Shown here: positions 24,350-33,402 of the stretch, in pieces
Layout of the letters: each line of letters starts with the position of its first letter
How positions within the stretch are numbered: the stretch's first letter is position 1
Made by a program: the position numbers and the translations under genes
Assembly: GCF_001205715.1 (NCBI RefSeq)
Contig: NZ_AQQZ01000012.1
Span: forward strand, 1-39,166
DNA length: 39,166 nucleotides
From: Pseudaestuariivita atlantica
GTDB lineage: Bacteria; Pseudomonadota; Alphaproteobacteria; Rhodobacterales; Rhodobacteraceae
Reading direction: 5' to 3'
Notes under the pieces: generated by a model
The model's input: the letters and a program-made list of their open reading frames with translations, nothing else
Told to the model about the DNA's origin: nothing
Database searches by the model: none

Positions 24350-25395
24350 TCCGACGACCACCCCTTGTTGGCCGCGCGCCGCAGCAAATAGGCGAAGACC
24401 GGCGCGCCCAGTAACGCAGTGATGATGCCTACCGGGATCTCGGCGGCTATCGAGGCACGCGCGACGTTGTCGACATGGATTAGATAGATCGCCCCGATCA
24501 GGGCCGCCGCAGGGATCAAAACCTTGTGGTCCGGCCCCGTCAACATCCGCGCAAAATGCGGGATCACCAACCCGACCCATCCGACAATACCCGCGGCCGC
24601 AACCACCGCGGCGCTGATCAGCGCGACGGCGATCAGCACGATCCAGCGCGTGCGCTCGACCTTCAGTCCAAGCGACTGCGCCTCTTCATCGCCAAGCGAC
24701 AAGACGTTGATCTGAAAGCGCATCAGATACACCACAAGCGAGCCGAGCGCGACGGGCAGGCCAATCAGCAAAGCCTTGTCATAGCTAGCCGAAGCGAAGC
24801 TGCCCATTAGCCAAAAAACAATCGCGGGCAATTTGTCATCCGGATCAGCGACAAACTTGGTGATCGAAACAAGCGCCGAGAAGAACGCGCTGGTCACGAT
24901 CCCCGCCAGTACCAGCATCAGGATCGAGGCGCGGCCCTGCTGGCGGCTGATCCCGTAAACCACCAGCATGGCCAGCATTCCGAACCCGAAGGCAAACCCG
25001 ATCAACAGCACCTGGCTTTCCGAGACCAGAATGGCGAAGGCACCGCCAAACGCCGCGCCGGAAGAAACACCGATGATCTGGGGCCCGACCAGCGGGTTCC
25101 GAAACACCCCCTGCAGGGCGGCACCGGCCACGGCAAGCCCCGCGCCCGCAAGCCCCGCGATCAGGATGCGCGGCATCCGGATCAATTCAACCACCCGTTC
25201 CTCGACCGGTTGCCATGTCGGCTCCAGTGGCAGGACGTTGCCTAGAAGGATGCTTACCACATTGCTGACGGACACGCCAAAGCGACCGATCCCAAGCGAG
25301 AAAAGCACGCTTGCCGCAAGGAGGCTCAGAAGGGTAGTCCAAAGCCCCAGCCGCCGCTTCGCGGCCGGGGTCGAGGTTTCATCGACGAGGCTCAC
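24346..25395 (-). CDS. ABC transporter permease, FecCD/BtuC type
   Basis: A 349-residue integral membrane protein with about ten hydrophobic spans and the FecCD/BtuC family pattern (MPRILIAGLAGAGLAVAGAALQGVFRNPL, residues about 73-101; GWVGLVIPHFARM near 265). Such permeases carry ferric siderophores, heme, vitamin B12 or, in some bacteria, nickel chelates. It overlaps the ATPase gene by 4 bases and follows the binding-protein gene by 9 bases, so the three form one operon. Confidence 0.93.
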   Translation of the reverse strand: MSLVDETSTPAAKRRLGLWTTLLSLLAASVLFSLGIGRFGVSVSNVVSILLGNVLPLEPTWQPVEERVVELIRMPRILIAGLAGAGLAVAGAALQGVFRNPLVGPQIIGVSSGAAFGGAFAILVSESQVLLIGFAFGFGMLAMLVVYGISRQQGRASILMLVLAGIVTSAFFSALVSITKFVADPDDKLPAIVFWLMGSFASASYDKALLIGLPVALGSLVVYLMRFQINVLSLGDEEAQSLGLKVERTRWIVLIAVALISAAVVAAAGIVGWVGLVIPHFARMLTGPDHKVLIPAAALIGAIYLIHVDNVARASIAAEIPVGIITALLGAPVFAYLLRRAANKGWSSE

Positions 25396-25404
25396 CGCCC
25401 CCGC

Positions 25405-26475
25405 CTAACCATCCGCAAAGATGTCGTAATTGGCTGCATCCGCGTTCATGTCAAAGCGCAGGATGTTGCGAACGTCATCCGCATCGACGCTTTGACCATA
25501 AATGAACTCGTAGTTGCGGTTGATCCGGTCGGCCATGTCCCAATTGAACTTGTCGGGATGCAGCACCATTGAAAGCCAAAGCCAGGTCAGCGGGCTTTCC
25601 TGGTTGGGCGGATCCCAGCGGTACCCGCCAAGCGGCATCTTGTAGACACGGCGGCTCTTGACGGCCGAGACATCAGCCAAAAGCGGATTGTCGTAGACGT
25701 CCTTCGGGCTCAGCTTGGCCTCGAAACCGTTCAAAAGGATAACTTCCGGATCCCATGAGATGATCTGCTCGATGCCAACCTCAACAAACATTCCAAGTTC
25801 TGAGGCCACGTTCTTGCCGCCCGCCAGATCAATGTAAAAGTTGTTGTAGGACTTGCCGCCCGCCACACGCAGGCTTGAAAGATAGTTCATAAAGTAAAGC
25901 GTACGGGGGCGGTCGCCCTCGGCGATACCGGCGGTTGCGGCCTGCAACTCCGCCATCACATCGTCACGCCAGTCGATCATTGCCTTGGCCTTCTCAGGCT
26001 TGCCGGTGACTTCGCCCATGATCGTCAGCCACTTGCGGGTAAAGGCCTCCTGTCCGATCTTGATCAGCGCGACGTTCAGCCCCGCGTTGACCAGGGGATC
26101 GATGATATCGTCGTTCAGGTGGCCCCACTGGAACACAAGGTCCGGCTCAAGCGCCAACAACTCTTCGACATTCGGCACAAAGCTGAACCCCTTGCCGGTG
26201 ATGTTCGACGGAATGGCCAGCGCATCTGGATAGAAACGCTCAAGGATTCGCCCCTTGATGGCAGTCTTGGAAAGTTGATGCATGCCGACCAACCGATCCG
26301 TACCGCCGTCGACAGCGATGAACATCGACGCCGCCGGGATCGGAATAGTCACGACACGCTCGGCCTCGCCGTCGAGTGTGACTGTCCGCTCGCGCTGATC
26401 CTCAAAGCTGATCGGATCGGCGATTGCCCAACTGGCCGCAGATGCAAGCGCTGCGGCGAAAGCAAGTGATTTCAC
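25405..26475 (-). CDS. Periplasmic metal-chelate binding protein of ABC importer
   Basis: A 356-residue protein with a cleavable signal peptide (MKSLAFAAALASAASWAIA, residues 1-19) and a TroA/FepB-like double-lobed fold (NVEELLALEPDLVFQW, IEQIISWDPEVILLNGF). It lacks the lipobox cysteine, so it is periplasmic. The ligand cannot be read from sequence: iron siderophore, corrinoid or nickel chelate are open. Nickel is attractive because the operon adjoins a hydrogenase locus and related importers serve nickel in Helicobacter (inference). It begins the three-gene transport operon. Confidence 0.88.
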   Translation of the reverse strand: MKSLAFAAALASAASWAIADPISFEDQRERTVTLDGEAERVVTIPIPAASMFIAVDGGTDRLVGMHQLSKTAIKGRILERFYPDALAIPSNITGKGFSFVPNVEELLALEPDLVFQWGHLNDDIIDPLVNAGLNVALIKIGQEAFTRKWLTIMGEVTGKPEKAKAMIDWRDDVMAELQAATAGIAEGDRPRTLYFMNYLSSLRVAGGKSYNNFYIDLAGGKNVASELGMFVEVGIEQIISWDPEVILLNGFEAKLSPKDVYDNPLLADVSAVKSRRVYKMPLGGYRWDPPNQESPLTWLWLSMVLHPDKFNWDMADRINRNYEFIYGQSVDADDVRNILRFDMNADAANYDIFADG

Positions 26476-26549
26476 TGAATTCCCTCCCCTTTATTGAAAA
26501 GTATGAGACAACAAGCGCTTGGGCGCGTCAACAGATACCAGAACGATGC

Positions 26550-27173
26550 TCAAGGCTCTTCGATCTCGGCCAATCGGAATGCTTCCATCTCTTCACATCG
26601 GCGCGACAGTTCTAAAAGCGCCGGTCGTTCACCGTCCGGCAGAGTACCCGGAAAGATGTGGTTGACGAACCGGAATCCAATCGCTGCGGTGATGTCGGTT
26701 TGCTGCAAGGCGTCACGGTTAAAAAAGCGCCTTCCGTGAAGCCTTTCCTCCAGAACGTCGAAACCCTGGCGGCATTGCCGTAGCAACCTTTCGATCCGCG
26801 TTGCGTCCGGATCCGCGCGGCGGCGTTCGGCGTTGGCGGTCATCGCGCGGTCAATGGCGCCCGTGGCAATCGCGAGCAACTGCAGCGCTTCGCGCCTCGA
26901 CCTTCCCGAGTGCGGCACCAACGCTCGATCCTGCCCCGCCAGTTCGTCCAGATAATCGAGGATCGCCACGCTATCGATCAGCACCTCGCCCGAAACTAGG
27001 CTGAGGGCGGGAACTCGTCCCACGGGGTTAACGGCCTCCCGTTTCGCCTCGTCGTCTATGGCGGAAATCACCGAACGCTCGAACGGCATGCCAAGGACAT
27101 GCATCGTGACACCGACACGACGGACATAGGGCGACAGGAACTTGCCAAAAAGAACGGGAAGCGATCCCGTCAT
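26550..27173 (-). CDS. Glutathione S-transferase-like protein
   Basis: A 207-residue protein with a thioredoxin-like N-terminal domain (LPVLFGKFLSPYVRRVGVTMHVLGMPFE; NPVGRVPALSLVSGEVLIDSVAILDYLDEL, carrying the glutathione-binding VPAL and DS-x-AI motifs) and a helical C-terminal domain. The catalytic residue is probably S14 (SPYVRR). It overlaps the upstream 198-residue gene by 4 bases, so the two are coupled. The substrate is not evident; in this setting thiol or metal handling is conceivable. Confidence 0.85.
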   Translation of the reverse strand: MTGSLPVLFGKFLSPYVRRVGVTMHVLGMPFERSVISAIDDEAKREAVNPVGRVPALSLVSGEVLIDSVAILDYLDELAGQDRALVPHSGRSRREALQLLAIATGAIDRAMTANAERRRADPDATRIERLLRQCRQGFDVLEERLHGRRFFNRDALQQTDITAAIGFRFVNHIFPGTLPDGERPALLELSRRCEEMEAFRLAEIEEP

Positions 27174-27766
27174 TGAACGACCGGCCTTATATCAATGACG
27201 TTGACTGCCTCCTTCGCCGCCAGGCCGCGCAACTTGTCCGAGAACGCAAATTGCAGTGATCGAAAATCTGCAGCCTCATCTTCGGTCGCCTCCCCTCGCG
27301 CCATCTTTCGCCTTTTTGGAATGAATTCCTCAGGCAACATTCCCGGCTTCAGACCAAGTTCAATAATCTGCTGACCATCGGACAACCGAAAGAAATATGC
27401 TCCTTTCGCCGCTTCGGCGACCAGATCACTAGGTGCGACATCCGTCAAAACTTCATAGGTACCGCGCGTCACCGCCCTTGTGACCATTTCAAATCCGTCA
27501 CGGGTCCCAGGCCCCGGAAAGGCACTTGCGACATCCAACGATTCCCGTGTCGGCGGGTCACCCTGCCAGATCGCCTCCCATGCCGCTTCCATCACCTTAT
27601 AGGCGACCGTTAGTCCGCAAATGCTGCGGGTACCGTGAAAGCGGAGCAGATCGTCAAACCTGAACTCCAGAACCGTCTCACCATCGGTCACTTTTATCAC
27701 AACGATCTCCGCAATTGATCTAGAGCCTTCACGCAGCGAGCTTAGTGGAAGGATATTGCTATGCAA
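27170..27766 (-). CDS. Hypothetical protein, possibly FmdE-like
   Basis: A 198-residue soluble protein. The stretch FDDLLRFHGTRSICGLTVAYKVME (about residues 37-60) recalls the F-HGH-x-CPG-x-x-xG-x-K/R signature of the FmdE family, with the second His and the Pro changed. FmdE-like proteins often sit with metal or molybdenum systems and importers of the BtuFCD type, which would fit the neighbourhood, but the match is weak and by eye. It is the first gene of a minus-strand group with the GST-like gene (4-base overlap) and, 74 bases on, the importer operon. Confidence 0.55.
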   Translation of the reverse strand: MHSNILPLSSLREGSRSIAEIVVIKVTDGETVLEFRFDDLLRFHGTRSICGLTVAYKVMEAAWEAIWQGDPPTRESLDVASAFPGPGTRDGFEMVTRAVTRGTYEVLTDVAPSDLVAEAAKGAYFFRLSDGQQIIELGLKPGMLPEEFIPKRRKMARGEATEDEAADFRSLQFAFSDKLRGLAAKEAVNVIDIRPVVQ

Positions 27767-28370
27767 AGACGCGTGCGCCGAGTTCTCAGCAACCGTGAGA
27801 TGTCAACGCAGGTAGGCTATTGTTGGAACGAGTAGTGTCGTGGCCGTTATTGCATCACGCAGCCTACTGCTCATGGGTTCGAGGACGACTTGCATCGATG
27901 CAGCAAAATCCTCAAAATTGCACCGGTTTGAATGTCCGCTTCGCCACTTGCAGCCAGACATGTCACGTCGGCGGCGAACGACCACTTCCCGGCCTTGGTG
28001 CTTTTCGTTTCGGTTGCGTAGCGCACAAAGCGGACCTTTGGTCACAGAAAACAATCGGCAGCTTTGTCCCGCGACTTGATCCTTGCGCTCGTCGTTACCG
28101 CTGCAGCGCGCATCAATGACCGCTTTTCCTGCGGCAAAGCGGCATGGGGATCTACGCTGTCGCAGCAATTTTCGCGCTGCGTGCGCGCGCAGCGTAATTT
28201 GAAGACTTCCGGTATGGGCTCAGAGTCAGATTTCGCCGCGCTTCCAATGAACGGCGGCTTCGAGCTTCACGTATGATTGTGCCCCCTCCGGCATTCGATC
28301 CCCAAGTTGCGCGACTTGATGTGATCACAATGGCCTTGCCGTTTACGACGCCACGCGGAATGATGAAGTA
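27767..28370. other. Intergenic region of probable relic sequence
   Basis: No frame here has convincing coding character: several short overlapping frames on both strands have high Arg, Ser and Cys content and no ribosome binding site. The sequence has the look of decayed noncoding DNA at the junction between the cargo and the right-hand backbone. TGTGATCACA at 28319-28328 is a short palindrome but does not have FNR or CRP spacing. No RNA gene was recognised. Confidence 0.45.
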
Positions 28371-28565
28371 ATGGCTAACGATAAGGTCGGAGAAAGCGCG
28401 ATGGACGAAAGGGGAAAGGGTGGTCAGCACCTCGATCTCGAAGGGCAATGCGCGACTGACCTGACGGGGCACCGTTTCCCAATTGCGGTGCGCTTTGCAG
28501 ACGTGCCCGACGACCTTGGAAAGCTATTGGATATGGGTTTTGAGGAGCGTTTCCGTGGCCGCTGA
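28371..28565 (+). CDS. Possible small hypothetical protein or fragment
   Basis: A 64-residue frame (MANDKVGESAMDERGKGG at the start; IAVRFADVPDDLGKLLDMGFEERFRGR at the end). The second half reads like real protein, the first half less so; it may be the remnant of a longer gene. Its end overlaps the small antitoxin-like frame by 11 bases. No family recognised and no good ribosome binding site. Confidence 0.3.
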   Translation: MANDKVGESAMDERGKGGQHLDLEGQCATDLTGHRFPIAVRFADVPDDLGKLLDMGFEERFRGR

Positions 28566-28707
28566 AGCGAATTCGTATGACGCTTGGTTTAGCATGAAGG
28601 TACAGGCCGCTCTGGAGGATGCACGCTCGGGAACATCTCAGGTTCAGGTGATGCGGGCCGCACAGGCATTGATTGATGCGAAGCGGCAGGTCGAACCCAA
28701 GTCCTGA
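28555..28707 (+). pseudogene. Truncated antitoxin-like (stability determinant) gene
   Basis: A 50-residue frame starting at GTG 28555 behind GAGGAG. The ANSYDAWFSMKVQAALEDARSG pattern, followed by V-x-MRAAQALIDAKR, resembles the small antitoxins of RelE/ParE-type modules, which usually read SYD-x-WF-x-x-KVQ-x-ALDDPRP and VMAEM. The usual N-terminal 10-15 residues are missing and no toxin gene follows; the next gene is the backbone helicase. It is best taken as a leftover or orphan antitoxin at the edge of the cargo region. Confidence 0.5.
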
Positions 28708-28717
28708 CCAAGTCTTG

Positions 28718-28739
28718 GAGGTCAGCGCGGTCTGACCTC
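28718..28739 (+). promoter_or_regulatory. Leader hairpin before helicase gene
   Basis: GAGGTCA (28718-28724) and TGACCTC (28733-28739) are perfect 7-bp arms around an 8-base loop, 69 bases before the helicase ATG. No T-run follows. It corresponds in position to the hairpins before the ParB-like gene and the 2367 gene. Confidence 0.4.
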
Positions 28740-28808
28740 ATCACCCTGAAAAGCGAAAGTGGGCTTTTGTCCTTTGGAACTCAGACCCTGATCCAAAGGA
28801 AAATCCCC

Positions 28809-31800
28809 ATGTCCAAACCCAGAACGGCCAACCCGGCTCTCTCAATCTCCAACGCTGATCTCGCCTCTGCGCTGGCGCAAATCGGCATGGAGATCGACTA
28901 CCAACCCCTGCGCAGTTCAGCGCTCGCGCGCATCATGCGCGAGACCTTTCATGGCAGCGATGCCGGCGGTGCCTGGGACTGGCGGATGGCCTACGACCTG
29001 ATGCAGGCCGCGGCAGTCCAGATGCTGCAGCGTGGGAACATCGCAGCAGGTGACCTCGCTACCGCAAAGGTCCTTGCCTCTCGGCTCCTGACGGAAACCC
29101 GCCGCTCAGAGCAGCAAATCCGGCTGCAGCAGTTTTCCACGCCGCTGGCATTCGCGGCCCTGACGGTGCGGGCTGCAGCGATCCGCAAGGGCGAGACCGT
29201 GCTGGAGCCTTCGGCGGGCACCGGCGCTCTCGTTGCGTTTGCGGCACGGGCTGGTGCCACACTTCTGCTCAACGAGATCGATCCCTTTCGCCAGAGCCTA
29301 TTGCGCGCGGTCTTTGGCTGCGATGTGACGGGCCATGACGGTGAGCATATCGACGATCTGCTGCAGTCGCCGGTTCTGCCCGACGTCGTGGTGATGAATC
29401 CGCCCTTCGCTTCCTCGGTAGATCGGTCCCGAGACAAGCACATCGCCGCAAAGCATCTCATCGCGGCTGCAAAGCGCTTGGCACCCGGCGGGCGGCTTGT
29501 GGCGATCATGCCGCCGGGATTCACGTCTGAGCGCGATGCCGCGCATTGGTCCCGCGCCTGCGGCCTGCTGACGCCGAGCCTGGCGCTCACGATGCCGGGG
29601 CAGGTTTACCGCAAGCTCGGCACCTCTGTCGAAACCCAGCTGGTGGTCTTCGACAAGGTGCAGGAGGATGGTACGTTCATCCGGGCCAGTGTGCAGGATC
29701 TGGATGAGGCCTTGGCATATGTCGACGCCGTGGCCGCAACCCGGCCCGAGATGCGCCCCGTACAACAAGCAGTGGCGATCCCTCACGGGCGACCGACCGT
29801 TCCATCCTCTGCCCCGCGTAAGACCGCCGCTGCGCCTGTCGCTGCCTCCAGGCCCCGGGTGAATGCCGCGATCCCGCTCAGTTTCACAAGCTTCGATGTC
29901 CCGCGCGATAACACCCCCATCTCGGACATCTATGCGCGCTATCGCCCGCAGCGGATCGAGATCGCGGGTGCGCAGGAACATCCCACGCCGCTGGTCGAAA
30001 GCATCGCCATGGCTTCCGTGGCACCGCCGGTGCCCTCAGGTGACGGTCGGGCGGAACTGCGTCTGCCCGGCAAGCTGATCGAGGAGGGACATCTCTCCGA
30101 AGCGCAGCTAGAGACCATCATCATGGCGAATGATGCCCATGGGCGCGATCTGCCCGGGCGGTTCACCATCGATGACGACCAGACCAAGCTGACGCGCGCC
30201 GAAGATGACCCCGATGCACGGGCCTATCGCCTCGGGTATTTCCTTGGCGACGGCACCGGCTGCGGCAAGGGGCGCGAATGCGCAGGGCTCATCCTCGTCA
30301 ACTGGCTGGCCGGCCGCAGGAAGGCGATCTGGGTCTCCAAATCCGCCACGCTCATCGAGGACGCGATCCGCGACTGGACCGATCTCGGCGGCTCGCCCGC
30401 CGACATCCAGCCGCTCTCCAAATGGAAACCGGACCAGCCCATCCCGATGGGCGATGGTATCCTGTTTGTCACCTACGCCACACTGCGCTCGGCGGGCAAA
30501 TGCGGCACCACGCGGCTGAGCCAGATCTTTGAGTGGATGGGTGAAGACTTCGACGGCGTGCTGGCTTTCGATGAGGCCCATGCCATGCAGAACGCCGCAG
30601 GGTCCGAGCAGGGCAGGGGGGTCAAACCCTCCCAGCAGGGCCTTGCAGGCCTGCGTCTGCAACTGGCAGCACCCCGCGCACGCGTCTTCTACATCTCGGC
30701 CACCGGCGCCACGAGCGTGCACAACCTCGCCTATGCCGCGCGGCTGGGGCTCTGGGGGCAGGGACCCGAATACCCCTTTCCGAGCCGCGAGAGCTTTGTC
30801 TCGGCGATGGAGGCGGGTGGTGTCGCCGCCATGGAGGTGGTGGCGCGCGATCTCAAGACGTTAGGGCTCTATACGGCCCGTGCCCTCAGCTTCGACGGCG
30901 TGGAGTATGACGTGCTCGAGCACGCGCTGACCCCGGCGCAGATCGAGATCTACGATGCTTATGCGACTGCGTTTCGGACGATCCACCACAATCTCGAAGC
31001 TGCACTGACCGCGACCGGTGTCAACGACGCCTCGGGGGAGACAAATGCCTCGGCCGCACGCGCTTCGGCCAAGTCCCGCTTTGAAAGCACGAAACAGCGC
31101 TTCTTCAACCATCTCCTGATGGGCATGAAGGCACCGACCATCATCCGCGCCATCGAGGACGATCTGGCAACGGGCCACGCGTGCGTCATCCAGGTCGTCT
31201 CGACAGGCGAAAGCCTGTTGAAGCGCCGGCTCGAGGCAATGGACCCGGAAGACGAGCTGGTCGAGGGCGCGCTGACGCCGCGCGACTATGTGCTGGGCTA
31301 CCTCGAGCAGGCTTTCCCGATCCATGCGCAAAAGCTCGTGGAGATCGACGGCAATATGGTGGCGGAACCTTTGCGGGATGAGACCGGGGCGCTGGTCGTC
31401 TCGCGCGAGGCGCTCGCCCTGCGCGATGCGGCGATGATGGAGTTGATGACGCTGGCCCCGATCGCTTCGGCGCTGGATCAGATCCTCTGGGCCTTTGGTG
31501 ACGAGGCCGTCGCTGAAGTCACGGGTCGGTCCATCCGGCCCCTCAAGGCCGCGGATGGCCATCTCTTCATCGAAAAGCGCGCCGCCAGCAGTAATTCTTC
31601 CGAGACCCAGGCCTTCATGGACGGAGAGAAGGATATCCTGATCTTTTCTGACGCGGGCGGCACGGGCCGATCCTACCATGCGGCGCAGACGGCGAAGAAC
31701 CAGAAACGGCGGCGGCACTACCTGCTGGAGCCCGGCTGGCGCGCCGATGCGGCCATCCAGGGGCTCGGCCGCACGCATCGCTCTGCCCAGGTCAGCGCGC

Positions 31801-33083
31801 CCTTCTTCCGGGTCTGCACCTCGGATGTGCATGGTGAGAAACGCTTCACCTCGACGATTGCCAAGCGCCTCGACCAGCTGGGGGCCTTGACCAAGGGCCA
31901 GCGCGAGACCGGCTCGCAAGGAATGTTCCGCGAGGAGGACAGTCTTGAAAGCCCGATCGCGCGGGCGGCATTGCGTGGCTACTATGCCGATCTTGCCGCC
32001 GGGCGCACCGAGGCGATGAGCTACGAGAGCTTCACCGACTGGACAGCCCTGCGACTGATCGACAAGGACGGTGTGCTTCTCGAGGAGCTTCCCCCGATCC
32101 AGCGGTTTCTGAATCGGGTGCTTGCCCTTCCCATCCACATGCAGAACGCGCTCTTTGCCGAGTTCATGCGCCGGATCGCTGATCAGACCGAACGGGCGCG
32201 CGCGGCAGGCACGCTCGATCTCGGCGTGGAAACCCTGCGTGGCGAAAAGATCGAACAGGTCTCCACAGAGGATCTCTGGACCTGCCCGAAATCCGGCGCA
32301 GTGACGCGGATCATCGGGCTCGAGGTGACGGACCCGGTCAATGTCCTCGGCGCCGAAGAGGCCATGTCGCGCAATCCCGACAAGCTGCCGATGGTCAATC
32401 GCGCCTCCGGCCGCGCGGCGCTCATCTCGGCGCGGCCCATGCAGATGTATGACGAGGATATCGTCACCCTCATGCGCAAGGTAGTGCGGCCCAACGGGTC
32501 GAGCTACCTCGAGGAGACGCGCTTCGAGTCGTCGGCCTGGGAAGAGATCGGCAAGCCTGAGTTTGCGCTGCTTTGGGATGCCGAGGCTGCGTCCCTGCCA
32601 AAAACCACCACGACCAAGCTCTACCTGTTGACTGGGCTGCTGCTGCCGATCTGGAAGGACATCCCGACCTCCAATGAGCGCATCTATAGGGTCACGCCCG
32701 ACGGGGCGACCGCGATGATCGGGCGTACGCTGAGCGAGGAAGGGGCGGCCGCGCTGCGCGCCCGCTTCCTCGTCTCCAATCCGCAAACGCCGCAAGAGAT
32801 GTTGACTGCTGTCCTCGGCACCACTGCGCCTGTCGATCTGGGCCGGGGGATGACCCTGACCCGTCGCCGTGTCGCAGGCGAGATGCGCCTCGAGCTTGGC
32901 GGCGCGGACAAGGGCATGATCGACGGCCTCAAGGCTCTCGGCTGCTTTACCGAGATCATCGCCTTCCAGCTGCGGGTGTTCCTGCCGCATGGGAACGGTG
33001 TCGACACACTGGACATACTCTCCCGGATTGTTGGAACCGGACCAGACGCCGCGCAGGACGTGGCTTCAGTGGCAGCGGAATAG
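28809..33083 (+). CDS. Strawberry-notch-family helicase with methylase-like domain
   Basis: A 1424-residue protein, the largest here. The N-terminal part is a DNA methyltransferase-like fold (VLEPSAGTGAL near residue 128; NPPF near 197). The centre is a superfamily 2 helicase: Walker A GDGTGCGKGR near 480, DEAH box near 588, and a strawberry-notch-type C-terminal helicase half with QGLGRTHRSAQ near 983. This architecture is typical of large plasmid and ICE proteins of Alphaproteobacteria; a role in conjugation, anti-restriction or DNA protection has been suggested for relatives but is not shown. The ATG follows AAAGGAAAATCCCC. The frame is intact. Confidence 0.9.
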   Translation: MSKPRTANPALSISNADLASALAQIGMEIDYQPLRSSALARIMRETFHGSDAGGAWDWRMAYDLMQAAAVQMLQRGNIAAGDLATAKVLASRLLTETRRSEQQIRLQQFSTPLAFAALTVRAAAIRKGETVLEPSAGTGALVAFAARAGATLLLNEIDPFRQSLLRAVFGCDVTGHDGEHIDDLLQSPVLPDVVVMNPPFASSVDRSRDKHIAAKHLIAAAKRLAPGGRLVAIMPPGFTSERDAAHWSRACGLLTPSLALTMPGQVYRKLGTSVETQLVVFDKVQEDGTFIRASVQDLDEALAYVDAVAATRPEMRPVQQAVAIPHGRPTVPSSAPRKTAAAPVAASRPRVNAAIPLSFTSFDVPRDNTPISDIYARYRPQRIEIAGAQEHPTPLVESIAMASVAPPVPSGDGRAELRLPGKLIEEGHLSEAQLETIIMANDAHGRDLPGRFTIDDDQTKLTRAEDDPDARAYRLGYFLGDGTGCGKGRECAGLILVNWLAGRRKAIWVSKSATLIEDAIRDWTDLGGSPADIQPLSKWKPDQPIPMGDGILFVTYATLRSAGKCGTTRLSQIFEWMGEDFDGVLAFDEAHAMQNAAGSEQGRGVKPSQQGLAGLRLQLAAPRARVFYISATGATSVHNLAYAARLGLWGQGPEYPFPSRESFVSAMEAGGVAAMEVVARDLKTLGLYTARALSFDGVEYDVLEHALTPAQIEIYDAYATAFRTIHHNLEAALTATGVNDASGETNASAARASAKSRFESTKQRFFNHLLMGMKAPTIIRAIEDDLATGHACVIQVVSTGESLLKRRLEAMDPEDELVEGALTPRDYVLGYLEQAFPIHAQKLVEIDGNMVAEPLRDETGALVVSREALALRDAAMMELMTLAPIASALDQILWAFGDEAVAEVTGRSIRPLKAADGHLFIEKRAASSNSSETQAFMDGEKDILIFSDAGGTGRSYHAAQTAKNQKRRRHYLLEPGWRADAAIQGLGRTHRSAQVSAPFFRVCTSDVHGEKRFTSTIAKRLDQLGALTKGQRETGSQGMFREEDSLESPIARAALRGYYADLAAGRTEAMSYESFTDWTALRLIDKDGVLLEELPPIQRFLNRVLALPIHMQNALFAEFMRRIADQTERARAAGTLDLGVETLRGEKIEQVSTEDLWTCPKSGAVTRIIGLEVTDPVNVLGAEEAMSRNPDKLPMVNRASGRAALISARPMQMYDEDIVTLMRKVVRPNGSSYLEETRFESSAWEEIGKPEFALLWDAEAASLPKTTTTKLYLLTGLLLPIWKDIPTSNERIYRVTPDGATAMIGRTLSEEGAAALRARFLVSNPQTPQEMLTAVLGTTAPVDLGRGMTLTRRRVAGEMRLELGGADKGMIDGLKALGCFTEIIAFQLRVFLPHGNGVDTLDILSRIVGTGPDAAQDVASVAAE

Positions 33084-33099
33084 GTGCGGGGGGAATCTC

Positions 33100-33402
33100 A
33101 TGACACTCGAAGAGATCAAAGCCGCCATCGATGCAGGTCAGACCGTACATTGGGCCAACACCGGTTACCGCGTGCACAAGGACAGCCTCGGCCAATACCT
33201 GATCACCTATCTGCCGAACGGGAGCTGCATCGGTCTGACTGATCGGGGCGGGCACCGCTTGAACGGAAAAGAGGCGGAGTTCTTCATCGCGCGATCGAAG
33301 GACAGCGCGGAAAATCCTGGCAGCCAATCTAGACCAGACGGGCAGGGGAGGGGCATAGCACCAGGAGGCGCGGGGGCATGCCCACTCGGACGGCAGCTCT
33401 GA
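33100..33402 (+). CDS. Small plasmid-type hypothetical protein
   Basis: A 100-residue protein opening MTLEEIKAAIDAGQTVHWAN, with a compact folded part to about residue 65 (YRVHKDSLGQYLITYLPNGSCIGLTDRGG) and a low-complexity Gly-rich tail. It resembles small proteins that follow helicase genes on Rhodobacteraceae plasmids (from memory). The ATG at 33100 is chosen over the longer frame, which lies inside the helicase gene. It starts 16 bases after the helicase stop, behind GGGGGGAA. Function unknown. Confidence 0.72.
   Translation: MTLEEIKAAIDAGQTVHWANTGYRVHKDSLGQYLITYLPNGSCIGLTDRGGHRLNGKEAEFFIARSKDSAENPGSQSRPDGQGRGIAPGGAGACPLGRQL

Noticed and set aside
26476-26549. Cobalamin or nickel riboswitch before the importer operon
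   Set aside because: The gap is only 74 bases long and shows no conserved riboswitch core.
27803-28168. 121-residue open frame on the minus strand in the relic region
   Set aside because: Strong Arg/Ser/Cys bias, no ribosome binding site, no recognisable family; similar low-quality frames exist on the other strand.
28316-28330. TTGATGTGATCACAA as a possible FNR or CRP site
   Set aside because: The spacing is wrong: three bases between the FNR half-sites with an extra C in the right half, and no six-base gap for CRP. No credible gene start lies at a suitable distance.
28152-28472. 106-residue open frame on the minus strand
   Set aside because: Middle part looks somewhat protein-like but there is no start context or family; overlaps other equally weak frames.
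30861-32990. 709-residue open frame on the minus strand
   Set aside because: It lies entirely within the strawberry-notch-type gene, is rich in Arg, His and Gly, and has no family features; a typical high-GC shadow frame.
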